A DNA stretch of 54,234 bases from Bacteroidota bacterium (GCA_029547705.1 JAKPOU010000040.1:1-54234), one strand, 5' to 3'; numbered from the stretch's first letter, positions 14,516-24,352 are shown. Notes: generated by a model from the letters alone, not told the origin. Numbers and translations: made by a program.

Positions 14516-15699
14516 CTGTACCAGTTATTTTGTGAAATATGTTCCAGACCCTTTCCTGAGGGGACTCCGATTATCCTTCTTGCACCCTGCAGAATGCTGA
14601 CCAGGTATCTGTCATAATCTCCGGCGTCAGGATCCAGAATGTTGTTCGCCACCATTCCCCTGCCCGTTGAGGCATGAATAAATTCATTGTTACCGATATA
14701 CATGCCTGTATGTGTTATTCTTTTTTCCCCCTTATCGTTCACCGATCCGAAAAACAGCAGGTCTCCGGGCCGGAGTGCTTCAAAGGAGGATGATATATCC
14801 ACTTCCTCTCCGTAACGGAACTGCTGGGATGCATCCCTTGCAAGGATTATACCTCCCGTAAAATAGGCTGTTTTCACCAGCCCGCTGCAGTCGAGCATCT
14901 TTGTTGACGTTCCCCCCCATAAATATGAAACTCCGGTCAGGGATTCCGCAAAACTGACAAGCTTATCAGCTTCAGGCCTTACAGTCTGACGCCACTTCTC
15001 AAAATCCTCCGCATCCTTCCGGTTTATTCGTCCTTTTCTGCCATCGGGAAGCTCAACTGTAAAGTAATCCCTGCCGGCAGATATCCTTTTCAGAATAGAA
15101 CCCGTCACCACATCCGATACAACTTCCTTTCCGCTTCCTTCCGAAAGTATATCCCCCGTTCTTGAAGTATAGATAAGGCGGTCCGATTCCTTCCATTCCT
15201 GAAATCCGCTTTCATCCATTCCACTGACACTGCTGGCGGTAGTCCATCCCAGGTAATGATCCGGTGTCTGCATGAGCAACCAGCTTCCCTCCTTTTTGAG
15301 GATCCTTACCGGAGTCCCCATGACAGTCTGGGATACCAGCTCGCTTGAATGTGACGGATCCTTTTTCAGATTTGCAACGGAAACGCATATTAAACCCCAT
15401 GATCTGGCTGTTTCAGATTTGTCGGGAAGGACTTTGATACTGTCAGCATATCCGGTACCCGACTGTTCAAGATGTTTAAGGATCTCTGCCTTGAGTTCTG
15501 GAATGCTGGTTTCTCCCTTTATCAGGAGCCTGCGGTCTTTCAGTATCTCCATGTCCAGATTGCAAAGGGCTTCTCGCTTATCTGGAATATACTGAAGCAC
15601 GATGGAATCTATTTCATTCTGAAGGCTTAACGGAACCTCTGACGGTTTGCATCCTGAAATGAAAAGAAGAATCAATAAAATCCTGAAGAGATGTTTCAT
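14512..15699 (-). CDS. NlpC/P60 murein peptide endopeptidase lipoprotein
   Basis: A 395-residue lipoprotein: hydrophobic signal then L-F-I-S-G-C with the lipidated Cys at 17. The middle holds SH3-type domains (about 100-160 and 180-230). The C-terminal NlpC/P60 cysteine peptidase domain (about 245-370) has the catalytic C271 in L-D-C-S-G-L-V, H330 in I-T-H-T-G-M-Y-I-G and H342 in F-I-H-A-S. The layout matches gamma-D-glutamyl-L-diamino acid endopeptidases (YkfC type), which release L-Ala-D-Glu. The next gene, overlapping by four bases, is the epimerase for exactly that product, a pairing also known from Bacillus ykfBC. It is the first gene of a five-gene minus-strand run, with a TAnnTTTG promoter box at 15726-15733. 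Confidence 0.92.
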   Translation of the reverse strand: MKHLFRILLILLFISGCKPSEVPLSLQNEIDSIVLQYIPDKREALCNLDMEILKDRRLLIKGETSIPELKAEILKHLEQSGTGYADSIKVLPDKSETARSWGLICVSVANLKKDPSHSSELVSQTVMGTPVRILKKEGSWLLMQTPDHYLGWTTASSVSGMDESGFQEWKESDRLIYTSRTGDILSEGSGKEVVSDVVTGSILKRISAGRDYFTVELPDGRKGRINRKDAEDFEKWRQTVRPEADKLVSFAESLTGVSYLWGGTSTKMLDCSGLVKTAYFTGGIILARDASQQFRYGEEVDISSSFEALRPGDLLFFGSVNDKGEKRITHTGMYIGNNEFIHASTGRGMVANNILDPDAGDYDRYLVSILQGARRIIGVPSGKGLEHISQNNWYR

Positions 15700-15725
15700 A
15701 GGTTTTCAAAATGGTAAATATCATG

Positions 15726-15733
15726 CAAACTTA
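15726..15733 (-). promoter_or_regulatory. Bacteroidota -7 box for the NlpC/P60 operon
   Basis: The minus strand reads TAAGTTTG, an exact TAnnTTTG match, 26 bases upstream of the NlpC/P60 ATG, in the divergent spacer shared with namZ. A 10-base palindrome CCGCCGGCGG at 15815-15824 in the same spacer may be an operator. Confidence 0.45.
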
Positions 15734-15920
15734 TTAAATTGAAAATAAAGATTCTGAATAAATTGTAAAAATTAGTCAACAATTACAGATCAGGAAGTAA
15801 TAATAAACTCCCCGCCGCCGGCGGATATCCACAAAAGTATCCTATACAGCAGCTTCCCCGGATTATTTATCACAATTTATTTTAGTTACTTTTATAAATT
15901 AAACTTATAAAATATAATTC

Positions 15921-17165
15921 ATGTTTGCCTTGAGAATTGTTCTGATAGCGCTTATACTTGGCTTTCAATGGGAGGATGGTATGAACTCCCGGGCTGTGGA
16001 AACCGGTCTGGAAGTTCTCACCGGGGATGATTTCAGCATCCTGAAAGGAAAAAGAGTCGGACTGATTACAAATCCGACCGGTGTTGACAGAAATCTCCGG
16101 TCGGCAGCCGATATTCTGCACAATGCTCCCGGGGTAAGGCTCACTGCCCTTTTCGGGCCTGAACATGGCGTGCGCGGTGAATTTGCAGCTGGAGAAACAA
16201 TCGGACCGGCAGTGGACCCGGCAACGGGAATTCCCGTGTACAGCCTTTACGGGAAAACAAGAAAACCGACTCCGGAGATGCTCCGCAACATTGACGTACT
16301 TGTTTATGACATTCAGGATATCGGCTCCAGGTCATATACATACATAAGCACACTGGGGCTGGCCATGGAAGCAGCCGCAGAGAACAATATACCCTTTCTG
16401 GTTCTTGACAGGCCGAATCCGCTTGGAGGGATCAGGATGGAAGGACCTCTCGTACAGCCCGGATTCACATCGTTTGTCAGCCAGTATCCCATACCCTATA
16501 TTCATGGCCTTACAGTGGGGGAACTGGCTGAGTTTCTTAACGGGGAAGGTCTGCTTGAAAACGGTGTAAAATGCAGGCTTGAGGTGGTGAAAATGAAAAA
16601 CTGGAAAAGGGATATGCTGTTTGAGGATACAGGTCTGCCCTGGGTGCCTTCATCGCCTCACATCCCGAATGCACAGACAGCCCTGTTTTACCCTGCAACC
16701 GGTATTCTCGGGGAATTATATACTGTCAGCATCGGTGTGGGCTATACCATGCCTTTCCAGCTTCTTGCAGCCGAATGGATCGATGCTGATTCACTTGCTG
16801 CAGCACTGAACGCACTTTCCCTTCCGGGGGTAAGATTCCGTCCCCTGCATTACAAACCATACTACAGTGTGGCACAGGGCACAATGGTGCATGGGGTGCA
16901 GATACATCTTACTGATCCCGCGAAAGCTCCCCTTACCCTGCTACAGTTCTATTTCCTTCAGGAAGTCCGTAAACTGCGGCCTGACAAGGACATTTTCAGT
17001 TTATGCGATCCGTCACGGCTGGATATGTTCGATAAGGTGTGCGGGACTGACAGGGTGAGGAAGGAATTTCTTAAAACCTGGCAGGTAAGTTCTGTTCTGG
17101 ATATCTGGAACGGAGACATTCCGCAATTCAGGAAAAAGGCAGAGAAATATCTGCTTTATAAATAA
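15921..17165 (+). CDS. namZ: Exo-beta-N-acetylmuramidase NamZ (DUF1343, GH171)
   Basis: A 414-residue DUF1343 protein, the family now known as NamZ (Bacillus YbbC, also in Tannerella), which removes MurNAc from the non-reducing end of peptide-free glycan. Conserved blocks are G-K-R-V-G-L-I-T-N-P-T-G at 43-54, F-G-P-E-H-G-V-R-G at 78-86 (the acidic residue here is thought to be catalytic), V-Y-D-I-Q-D-I-G-S-R-S-Y-T-Y at 128-141 and the D-R-P-N-P-L-G-G block. The first 18 residues form a short hydrophobic signal. It stands alone on the plus strand, divergent from the NlpC/P60 operon and convergent with the NagB fusion (28-base gap). Together with the NagZ fusion it would yield free GlcNAc and MurNAc. 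Confidence 0.92.
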   Translation: MFALRIVLIALILGFQWEDGMNSRAVETGLEVLTGDDFSILKGKRVGLITNPTGVDRNLRSAADILHNAPGVRLTALFGPEHGVRGEFAAGETIGPAVDPATGIPVYSLYGKTRKPTPEMLRNIDVLVYDIQDIGSRSYTYISTLGLAMEAAAENNIPFLVLDRPNPLGGIRMEGPLVQPGFTSFVSQYPIPYIHGLTVGELAEFLNGEGLLENGVKCRLEVVKMKNWKRDMLFEDTGLPWVPSSPHIPNAQTALFYPATGILGELYTVSIGVGYTMPFQLLAAEWIDADSLAAALNALSLPGVRFRPLHYKPYYSVAQGTMVHGVQIHLTDPAKAPLTLLQFYFLQEVRKLRPDKDIFSLCDPSRLDMFDKVCGTDRVRKEFLKTWQVSSVLDIWNGDIPQFRKKAEKYLLYK

Positions 17166-17193
17166 ACAGAATGAACAGCGACAGCCTGTTGAT

Positions 17194-19515
17194 TCAATGC
17201 CATTCCGGACTGTTTCCCTCTGTGCTTTTCTCCAGCTCGCGGGCATGTACCAGGAATTCATCAATACTCATTTCCCTGTAAAAAATCATACCGTGAGTGG
17301 CCCGTATCTTAGGACTTTCATTATCATAGAAAAAGTCCTTTCCCAGTATCAGCTGAACCCTCTTAAACTGTTCAACCCATATCTGCATCGACAGGTCGCT
17401 GAAGGGCCCGTCAAGCTCATAACTCGGAAAGGAGGCATCAACCTGGCTGATATAGCAGTTCCTGAATGACCAGTCAAGCACAGCCATTGAATTAAGCGAC
17501 ACGGGAGTGAATACATTGGCTTCGGATGGATGAAAACGGAACCATACATTCCTGTAGCCTATGATTCTCAGATCCTTCAGGTCTTTTTCCTTTTTCCACT
17601 GAATGAGGGCATGTGCTATGGCCTGGAGGACCTTGTAATGAGTGTCAGGGCCTGATCCTTCAGGATCAAAGGCAAGACTTATCACAGTAGGCTGTATTTT
17701 CCTGAACATTTTCAGTATCGGCATCACATCCCTTGTTTTCTGGGGCTGGGATGTGAATATATCTCCGGTATAGAATCCAAGCCGCAGATGCTCAATGTTT
17801 TTGACTCTGACACCATAATGTGCCCACACGAGTTCTTCTTCAAACTCCCTGAGCATTCCTTTCAGTTTCTGAATGTCAGGAGGATTCTTTTCCCCGCTGT
17901 AACTGTTTCGCAGAGTCTCCACATTCGCCTGTAACTGGTTCACCAGGTCTTCCCTGGACTTAAGGTTGTATATACCGACCATTACTCTTGTTATCCGGTG
18001 GCAAACGCCCCGGAGTTTACCCTTTTCATCACGGTCGGCAACCTTGTTCAGATAATGGTTTACATCCTTGTCAAACTTGTAGCGGTATCCATTTTCGAAA
18101 AAATCGGGATAGGCAAGCATCTGTATCTTTCCCTGTTCTATATGTTCCAGGGTTTCAACCAGCAGATTTTCAAGCATCTCATTCGTTACCGCGGTAAACC
18201 CTGATGTAAGAACGGCAAAATGGAATTTGTTGGAACGATTGCGCAGCTGTGAAATGATGCTGGGAAATATACCGAGCATTATATCATCATGGTGAGGTCC
18301 GGTATGGAGGAAAACCTGATCATTCTCCCTTATGCTCCCCCTTTCAATCTTCCTTTTTGTTGATATGATCACATCCTGTACGGCTTTGAGACTCAGACCG
18401 GGAATAAGGGAACAGTATTTATCGTTCCTGAGATCATCCAATTCCAGATTGTGTGCATATTTATCTATCTTCCGGCACAGGTCGTATACTGCTCTTTCCG
18501 TCTTTTCGAAAGTCCAGTCCCCCTGCCGGTAGTAACTTTCAATACTGTCGTGAAGCTGTACTGCCGCACCCCTGGTGAGATAGAAACGTGCGTTTTCCAG
18601 TCTCTGCAGTACAGTTGCCGGATAAAGGTTGTCCGGCTCATTTTCAAGGGCATTTTTAATAATATGGGCCTTGGACTCACCTGCCGCAAAAATTATTGAA
18701 GTGCATTCGGGATTGTAGGTCAGGGTTCCCAGACCAATGGTCAGAACCAGCCTGTTCCTTGATATCTCGATGCCTCCCAGATCTCCTGCGGCAGCGGCCT
18801 GTGATTCGAAATTGGTAGCCGTTAGCCTCGTGGTTGAATTATGATCACTTCCCCGGGAATTGAATGCAATACTCCCGTCAGGACCAATTCCTCCGAGAAA
18901 AAAACCAATGCCTCCTGTTTCCCTGATACGGTTCTCATATTCCATGCACCATTTATCTATTCTGAAAAGTGAAGCCTGCTGAATTTTTTCGTGAGGCGTC
19001 AGAGCTTCCCTGTTCCGGAGGGAAAGATCTATCCGGTTGCCGGGAAACACCCGGGAATAATGCATTCCTTCAGCCAGCCTGATCTCATCGGAATTCATAA
19101 GGAGGGCAGCGGCAGGATCAAGGCCAAATCCCTTTATATAGAAATTAAGAACATAATTGTAAAAACTGTTATGCTGGCCCGGATCAATCGGATAAAATTC
19201 ATCCATCTGAACAAAGCGCAGCTTTTTCATAACAGGTTTCTTCCTGATGGTGAAGCCGTTCTCTTCCATTATCCTCCTGTTCTCAGGCCTGTTCCAACCT
19301 TCAAGGAATCTCCGGGTCCATTTCAGGAAATATTCCGGCGTCTTGCCTGTCGGCAGACTGATCAGCCCTTCAGGATTCTCCGAAACCCATTCTAGGAACC
19401 TCAGGGAGGTAAGCAAACCGAGGGCAGGGAAATTATCCACAACCAGGTAAGGTATCTTTGTCGAAAACCCCGTTCTTCCCGAACGCTTCTGAAATGTCAG
19501 CTCAACATTCGTCAT
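17194..19515 (-). CDS. nagB: NagB-like glucosamine 6-phosphate deaminase fused to PIG-L deacetylase
   Basis: A 773-residue two-domain protein. Residues about 25-345 form a NagB/6-phosphogluconolactonase-like domain: V-D-N-F-P-A-L-G, F-V-Q-M-D-E-F-Y-P-I and G-I-G-P-D-G-S-I-A-F-N-S-R-G-S-D-H (NagB: G-I-G-x-x-G-H-I-A-F-N-E-P). Residues about 395-700 form a PIG-L/LmbE zinc deacetylase domain with the metal motif P-H-H-D-D at 407-411. This fusion is typical of Bacteroidota. It could do both steps of GlcNAc 6-phosphate breakdown, deacetylation then deamination to fructose 6-phosphate, replacing a separate NagA, which is not seen here. The NagB His-Ile step reads Ser-Ile, a possible change at the active site. 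Last gene of the long minus-strand run. Confidence 0.85.
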   Translation of the reverse strand: MTNVELTFQKRSGRTGFSTKIPYLVVDNFPALGLLTSLRFLEWVSENPEGLISLPTGKTPEYFLKWTRRFLEGWNRPENRRIMEENGFTIRKKPVMKKLRFVQMDEFYPIDPGQHNSFYNYVLNFYIKGFGLDPAAALLMNSDEIRLAEGMHYSRVFPGNRIDLSLRNREALTPHEKIQQASLFRIDKWCMEYENRIRETGGIGFFLGGIGPDGSIAFNSRGSDHNSTTRLTATNFESQAAAAGDLGGIEISRNRLVLTIGLGTLTYNPECTSIIFAAGESKAHIIKNALENEPDNLYPATVLQRLENARFYLTRGAAVQLHDSIESYYRQGDWTFEKTERAVYDLCRKIDKYAHNLELDDLRNDKYCSLIPGLSLKAVQDVIISTKRKIERGSIRENDQVFLHTGPHHDDIMLGIFPSIISQLRNRSNKFHFAVLTSGFTAVTNEMLENLLVETLEHIEQGKIQMLAYPDFFENGYRYKFDKDVNHYLNKVADRDEKGKLRGVCHRITRVMVGIYNLKSREDLVNQLQANVETLRNSYSGEKNPPDIQKLKGMLREFEEELVWAHYGVRVKNIEHLRLGFYTGDIFTSQPQKTRDVMPILKMFRKIQPTVISLAFDPEGSGPDTHYKVLQAIAHALIQWKKEKDLKDLRIIGYRNVWFRFHPSEANVFTPVSLNSMAVLDWSFRNCYISQVDASFPSYELDGPFSDLSMQIWVEQFKRVQLILGKDFFYDNESPKIRATHGMIFYREMSIDEFLVHARELEKSTEGNSPEWH

Positions 19516-19758
19516 GTCTTGAATTTCAATAAATTATTGTTCCAAACCAGTCATTCCTGCAAAACGAAAAGTATGGAAATTTATAAATCTGATATTTTCA
19601 TCCTTCCGGAAGCTGTCCGGTAACTGCAAACATTACAATGAACATACCCGAACAGTGGCTTTACCTGAAGTTTCTGTACAGTGATAGCGGGAATGCACTG
19701 TCACTTTGACCATATACTGACAGCAGGTTTCCCGGCTGCCGGCTACAGGCAGCAGTTA

Positions 19759-22686
19759 TTACCTCATCAGGGCATCATACATTATTTCCACCGGATGAAC
19801 CGCCTTCTTTCCTGTTCCGTCATAGATCTGGCATCTGCAGGATGTTCCGGGAGCGGCAATTACAGTTTCTTCCGATGCAGCCCTCACTGCAGGGAAAAGC
19901 ACCAGCTCCCCTATTTTCATGCTGAGTTCATGATGTTCCTTTTCATATCCGAATGATCCGGCCATTCCGCAGCATCCGCTGGGTATCTCCTCAATCTCAT
20001 AATTCTCGGGAATTGACAGCATTTTCCTTGTAAAGGAAGTAGAAGCAATGGCCTTTTGCTGACAATGGCCATGCAGTTTCACAGAAAGCGGATCATGAAC
20101 AAACTGTTCGGGAGTAATTTTCCCCTTGTCATATTCCCTGCAAATGAATTCCTCGATCATAATGGCATTTTTCCCGAGTTTCACCGCGGCATCATGGAGT
20201 TCCCCGCTAAGGAGATCGGGATATTCATCCCGGAAAGTCAGAATTGCTGATGGTTCTATACCGACAAGCGGTGTTTTCTCCGTCACTATATCCTTCAGCA
20301 TCCTGACGTTCTTCTCAGCAATTTTCCTGGCACTTTTCAACAGACCCTTGGACAGGAATGTCCTGCCGCTTTCGGCATGTGCAGGAACCTCAACCTGGTA
20401 TCCCAGTGTTTCAAGGAGAATAATTGCCTTGATTCCTATATCGCTTTCATTGTAATTGGTGAATTCATCTGCAAAAAGGAACACCTTGCCCAAGGGATTC
20501 TTCATATGCATTGAAGTGGTCTGACACTTTTCAGCCCAGGTCCTGAGGGTGATCTTGGAAAGGGAAGGAAGGGTCCTGTCAGGATTGAAACCAATCAGTT
20601 TCTTGAAGAAGGACTGGCGCATGATAAAATTTGTAAGGGGCCATATCGCATGACCAAACCTGTTTATCCTGGGCAGCCATCCTATGAGCAGCGTCCGTAT
20701 GGGAATTCCGTGCAGTCTGTAATAGTGGCTCAGGAATTCTGCCTTGAGTTTAGTCATATCCACGTTTGACGGACATTCCGACTTGCAGGCCTTGCAGGAA
20801 AGACAAAGATCCATCACCTGCCATATCTCCCTGTGATTATAGGTATGCTTCTTCGTGGAACGCGTAAGGAATTCCCTGAGTATGTTGGCTCTTCCCCTGG
20901 TTGTTTTGTCTTCATCTTCCGTTGCCATAAATGTCGGACACATTGTTCCGCCAATCAGCGGACTCTTCCGGCAGTCACCCGATCCGCTGCACTTTTCTGC
21001 AGCACTCAGAATGGTACCCTTGTCGGGGAAGACGAATGTTGAATCAAGGGGCTCGATATGCTCACCGGTCCGGTATCTCAGACTTGTATGCATCGGGGGT
21101 ACGTCAACGATCTTGCCCGGATTGAAAATATTTTCCGGATCCCAGGTTCTTTTCAGTTTCCTCAGGATGTTATAGATATGATCTCCGAGCATCAGGGGAA
21201 TGAATTCCCCCCTTAATCTTCCGTCGCCGTGTTCACCGCTGAGGGAACCTCTGTATTTCTTTACGAGCTGAGCCACATCCCTTGCCAGGTTCCGGTATAT
21301 ATCAACATCTGCCGGATCTTTCAGGTCGAGCAGGGGGCTGAGGTGGAGCTCCCCCGTTGCTATATGGGCATAATAGGCACAGTTCAGACTGTATTTCTTC
21401 AGAATCTGCTGGAATTCTTCAATATATTCAGGAAAATATTCAGGAAGAACGGCCGTATCCTCAATCACCTGAACACTGCGTTTCTCCCCCGGAATGATCA
21501 GAAGAACCCCCAGGCCCGCTTTTCTCAAATCCCAGATTCTTTTTATTTCATCTTCACCGGTGAACAGGGGAAAATGGTATCCGTAGCCGGCTGCGGTCAG
21601 TTCCTTTTCAATGTCGGAAGCACATTTCTTCAGTTCCTTTTCAGTGTTTTTCAGTAACTCGATAAGAAGTATGATTTTAGGACTTCCCTTGATAAAAAAC
21701 CTGTTTTTGTTCTGTTCAATATTATCCTTTGTACATTCCACAATAAAGTCATCGATCATCTCCACCGCGGCCGGTTCATGTTTCAGAATCAGATTATTTG
21801 CCCTGACAGCCTCATCCAGGCTCATGAAATGCGCAGTGATCAGTCCTGTTTTCCGGCTTTCTACCGGAATAAGGTTGAGCTTCATCCTTGTGGTAAAAGC
21901 AAGGGTCCCCTCCGATCCTGCCAGCAGTCTGCACAGGTTGATCTTTTCGCCATTGCCGGAAAACGGATCCGTTTCAAGCAGGGAATCAAGTGCATAGCCA
22001 TTATTCCTGCGTTTTACTCCGGGATGGGGATACTGCGCACGTATTTCATCCCGGTTCACTGAATCGGACAGGATATCTTTTATGAATCTGTAGATTGAGC
22101 GTTCAAGTGAATCTTTTTCTCCGGAACATTTTTCATCGAATTCCTTCCTCGAAAGAGCCCTGAATGTTGTTTCGGTTCCGTCCGACAAAATAACATCCGC
22201 CTCGAGAATATGATCCCTTACACTTCCGTAGATCAGGGAATGTGCCCCGCAGGAATTGTTGCCCAGCATTCCGCCCAGCGTACACCAGTCTGCCGTGGAT
22301 GTTTCAGGTCCGAACATCAGGCCGTGGGGAGCAAGCTTCCTGTTAAGGGCTGTAAGGACCACACCGGGTTCAACAACCGCCCATCTTTCCTCAGGATTTA
22401 TCTCAATAATCCTGTTCATGTACTTTGAAACATCGATAACGATACCTGGACCCACAACCTGTCCGGCAAGTGATGTACCCGCCCCTCTTGGAATGACGGA
22501 ACCCTTTATGGCCCTGGCAAAAGCAATAACCTTCCTTATATCATCCTTGTCTTTCGGCCGTACAACGGCTCTGGGCAGTTCCCTGTACGCCGAACCATCG
22601 GTGGCATACAGTATCCTGTGCTTCCTGTCTGTGAACAGATCTCCTTTCAGTCCGGCCCTAAGTGAATCCAGTTTCATTTTATTCAT
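19759..22686 (-). CDS. FAD/Fe-S oxidoreductase, D-lactate dehydrogenase-like
   Basis: A 975-residue fusion: FAD-binding type 4 domain (about 35-180; P-R-G-A-G-T-S-L-A-G-Q), FAD-linked oxidase C-terminal domain (about 220-530; S-G-E-H-G-D-G-R near its end), two [4Fe-4S] motifs (C-S-G-S-G-D-C-R-K and, near 628-639, C-L-S-C-K-A-C-K-S-E-C-P), and a CCG-type domain with G-H-C-Q-Q-K-A and S-G-C-C-G-M-A-G-S-F-G near 905. This is the GlcD-GlpC fusion seen in D-lactate/2-hydroxyacid dehydrogenases (YdiJ, Dld-II type). MurNAc 6-phosphate etherase releases D-lactate, so oxidation of that to pyruvate is the natural role here. Its start overlaps the end of the ampG-like gene by eight bases, implying co-translation. 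Other 2-hydroxyacids are possible substrates. Confidence 0.85.
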   Translation of the reverse strand: MNKMKLDSLRAGLKGDLFTDRKHRILYATDGSAYRELPRAVVRPKDKDDIRKVIAFARAIKGSVIPRGAGTSLAGQVVGPGIVIDVSKYMNRIIEINPEERWAVVEPGVVLTALNRKLAPHGLMFGPETSTADWCTLGGMLGNNSCGAHSLIYGSVRDHILEADVILSDGTETTFRALSRKEFDEKCSGEKDSLERSIYRFIKDILSDSVNRDEIRAQYPHPGVKRRNNGYALDSLLETDPFSGNGEKINLCRLLAGSEGTLAFTTRMKLNLIPVESRKTGLITAHFMSLDEAVRANNLILKHEPAAVEMIDDFIVECTKDNIEQNKNRFFIKGSPKIILLIELLKNTEKELKKCASDIEKELTAAGYGYHFPLFTGEDEIKRIWDLRKAGLGVLLIIPGEKRSVQVIEDTAVLPEYFPEYIEEFQQILKKYSLNCAYYAHIATGELHLSPLLDLKDPADVDIYRNLARDVAQLVKKYRGSLSGEHGDGRLRGEFIPLMLGDHIYNILRKLKRTWDPENIFNPGKIVDVPPMHTSLRYRTGEHIEPLDSTFVFPDKGTILSAAEKCSGSGDCRKSPLIGGTMCPTFMATEDEDKTTRGRANILREFLTRSTKKHTYNHREIWQVMDLCLSCKACKSECPSNVDMTKLKAEFLSHYYRLHGIPIRTLLIGWLPRINRFGHAIWPLTNFIMRQSFFKKLIGFNPDRTLPSLSKITLRTWAEKCQTTSMHMKNPLGKVFLFADEFTNYNESDIGIKAIILLETLGYQVEVPAHAESGRTFLSKGLLKSARKIAEKNVRMLKDIVTEKTPLVGIEPSAILTFRDEYPDLLSGELHDAAVKLGKNAIMIEEFICREYDKGKITPEQFVHDPLSVKLHGHCQQKAIASTSFTRKMLSIPENYEIEEIPSGCCGMAGSFGYEKEHHELSMKIGELVLFPAVRAASEETVIAAPGTSCRCQIYDGTGKKAVHPVEIMYDALMR

Positions 22687-24343
22687 TCTTTTTTATCCCG
22701 AAGGAAGGGTCAATTTTAAGAAATTTAATAACAACCATTCCCGGAATCGTACAAATTAAAACATAAATAAAGAAGTGCTGATAGCCGAGCAGTTCCTGAA
22801 CTTTTCCGGAAACCATTCCCGGAAGCATCATGCCCAGTGCCATCAGAGATGTGGCTATCGCGTACTCTGCAGTTTTATAACGGCTCTCACCCACAAAATA
22901 TAGCATGAAAAGCATGTATGCAACAAATCCGAATCCGTATCCGAACTGCTCGAGCGCAATTGCAAGGTAAATGCCTGGGTTTCCGGGCATCGGCTGAACG
23001 TATGCAAGATATATATAAACGGCATCAGGCAGGTTTATGGAAATTGCCATTATCCAGATAAGCCGTTTCAGTCCGTATTTTGCCGCTGCTATTCCTCCCA
23101 GTATCCCTCCTATCGTCAGGCAGAGCATACCTATGGTTCCGTAGGCAATACCGTATTCCGTGGATGTAAGTCCGATACCTCCGGAGCTCCTGGAATCCAC
23201 AAGAAAGGGTGTTGCAACCTTCACCAGCTGGGATTCACCAAGGCGGTAAAAAAGAAGGAAAATAAGCGCGGGGATGATACCGGGTTTTGTGAAAAAGGAA
23301 ACAAAAACTTCCTTGTATACTTTCCAGCCTATCTTTTCCCTGTTATCGTTCTCAGGGGGGTAAGGCAGCAGTATCCTGTTGTAGACAGCCAGAAGCAACA
23401 AAATCAGCCCTATTATGCCCAGGGCTACTGTCCAGCTGAAAGCAATATTTCCGGCGGTAACAAGAAATCCCGCGGAAGTTCTTTCATCAAGGTTCCTGTT
23501 GATTTTCAGGGTAAGGGATACCGGTTTGTCCCAGTTTGAATCGCTGAATTCATACCTTCCGGTCTGGTTTGCAGCAATATCAATATCCTTGCTGCCAGTG
23601 TTCCTGGAGGCGTTTACAACTACGGTTTTTCCATGGCCGGGCGGAGCAGACAGGGCAATGTAGACAACTGCCGAATCCACCTCAGACTCGCCTGTCCTGA
23701 ACATCGGTATCTGCAGGTTTCGCGGGAAAAGAAGGATGGCAGGCTCTCCTGCTGATTCCTCAATGACAATTGCAGAGGGATCAAATGGTACATATTCATC
23801 AGCCGGTACCGAAACAGCCTCAAATGTAACAGATTCCAGCCCCGTATTTTTCTGAACCACTCCTGCAATGACAGGAACCAGTCCGAGGGCTGTCAGCATT
23901 GCGAAACGGTAAAATGTTGACCGGATGCCCACAAAAAAGGATTGCTCGTGCTGGTCGAGGGCATACATGTAATATCCGTCGGCAGCTATATCATGGCTTG
24001 CGGAAGCAAAGGCAATGATTGCAAAGATTCCGAGTGTAACGGGATAAAAGAAGGAAACAGGCATTGCAATGCCGGCTCCGATAAATGCAATACCGAGAAG
24101 AAGCTGTGTCCATACCACCCAGTTCCGTTTGGTGGAAACAACATCGATATAAGGGCTCCACAGGGGTTTCACTGCCCAGGGCAGATAAAGCAGACTGGTC
24201 CAGAATGCAAGTGAAGCAATGGAAATACCCATGGTTTTGTATATAAGACCGGAAGTGATCATTACAATACTATAGGGTACACCCTGAAAAAAATAAAGGG
24301 TTGGCACCCATGCCCATGGCGAACGGTAGGCTTTTCGTTCCAT
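22679..24343 (-). CDS. ampG: AmpG-like muropeptide permease with an extra soluble domain
   Basis: Major-facilitator transporter of 554 aa. The opening W-V-P-T-L-Y-F-F-Q-G-V-P-Y-S-I-V and L-P-W-A-V-K-P-L-W-S-P-Y-I-D are AmpG hallmarks, as is A-S-A-S-H-D-I-A-A-D-G-Y-Y. AmpG imports GlcNAc-anhydroMurNAc peptides into the cytoplasm. Unlike E. coli AmpG, roughly residues 178-305 form a hydrophilic, beta-rich insertion between transmembrane segments (it contains N-R-N-L-D-E-R-T-S-A-G-F-L), probably facing the periplasm. It lies 9 bases after the GH9-CE4 gene and overlaps the D-lactate dehydrogenase-like gene, so it sits mid-operon. Confidence 0.85.
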   Translation of the reverse strand: MERKAYRSPWAWVPTLYFFQGVPYSIVMITSGLIYKTMGISIASLAFWTSLLYLPWAVKPLWSPYIDVVSTKRNWVVWTQLLLGIAFIGAGIAMPVSFFYPVTLGIFAIIAFASASHDIAADGYYMYALDQHEQSFFVGIRSTFYRFAMLTALGLVPVIAGVVQKNTGLESVTFEAVSVPADEYVPFDPSAIVIEESAGEPAILLFPRNLQIPMFRTGESEVDSAVVYIALSAPPGHGKTVVVNASRNTGSKDIDIAANQTGRYEFSDSNWDKPVSLTLKINRNLDERTSAGFLVTAGNIAFSWTVALGIIGLILLLLAVYNRILLPYPPENDNREKIGWKVYKEVFVSFFTKPGIIPALIFLLFYRLGESQLVKVATPFLVDSRSSGGIGLTSTEYGIAYGTIGMLCLTIGGILGGIAAAKYGLKRLIWIMAISINLPDAVYIYLAYVQPMPGNPGIYLAIALEQFGYGFGFVAYMLFMLYFVGESRYKTAEYAIATSLMALGMMLPGMVSGKVQELLGYQHFFIYVLICTIPGMVVIKFLKIDPSFGIKKNE

Positions 24344-24352
24344 AATACGGCT

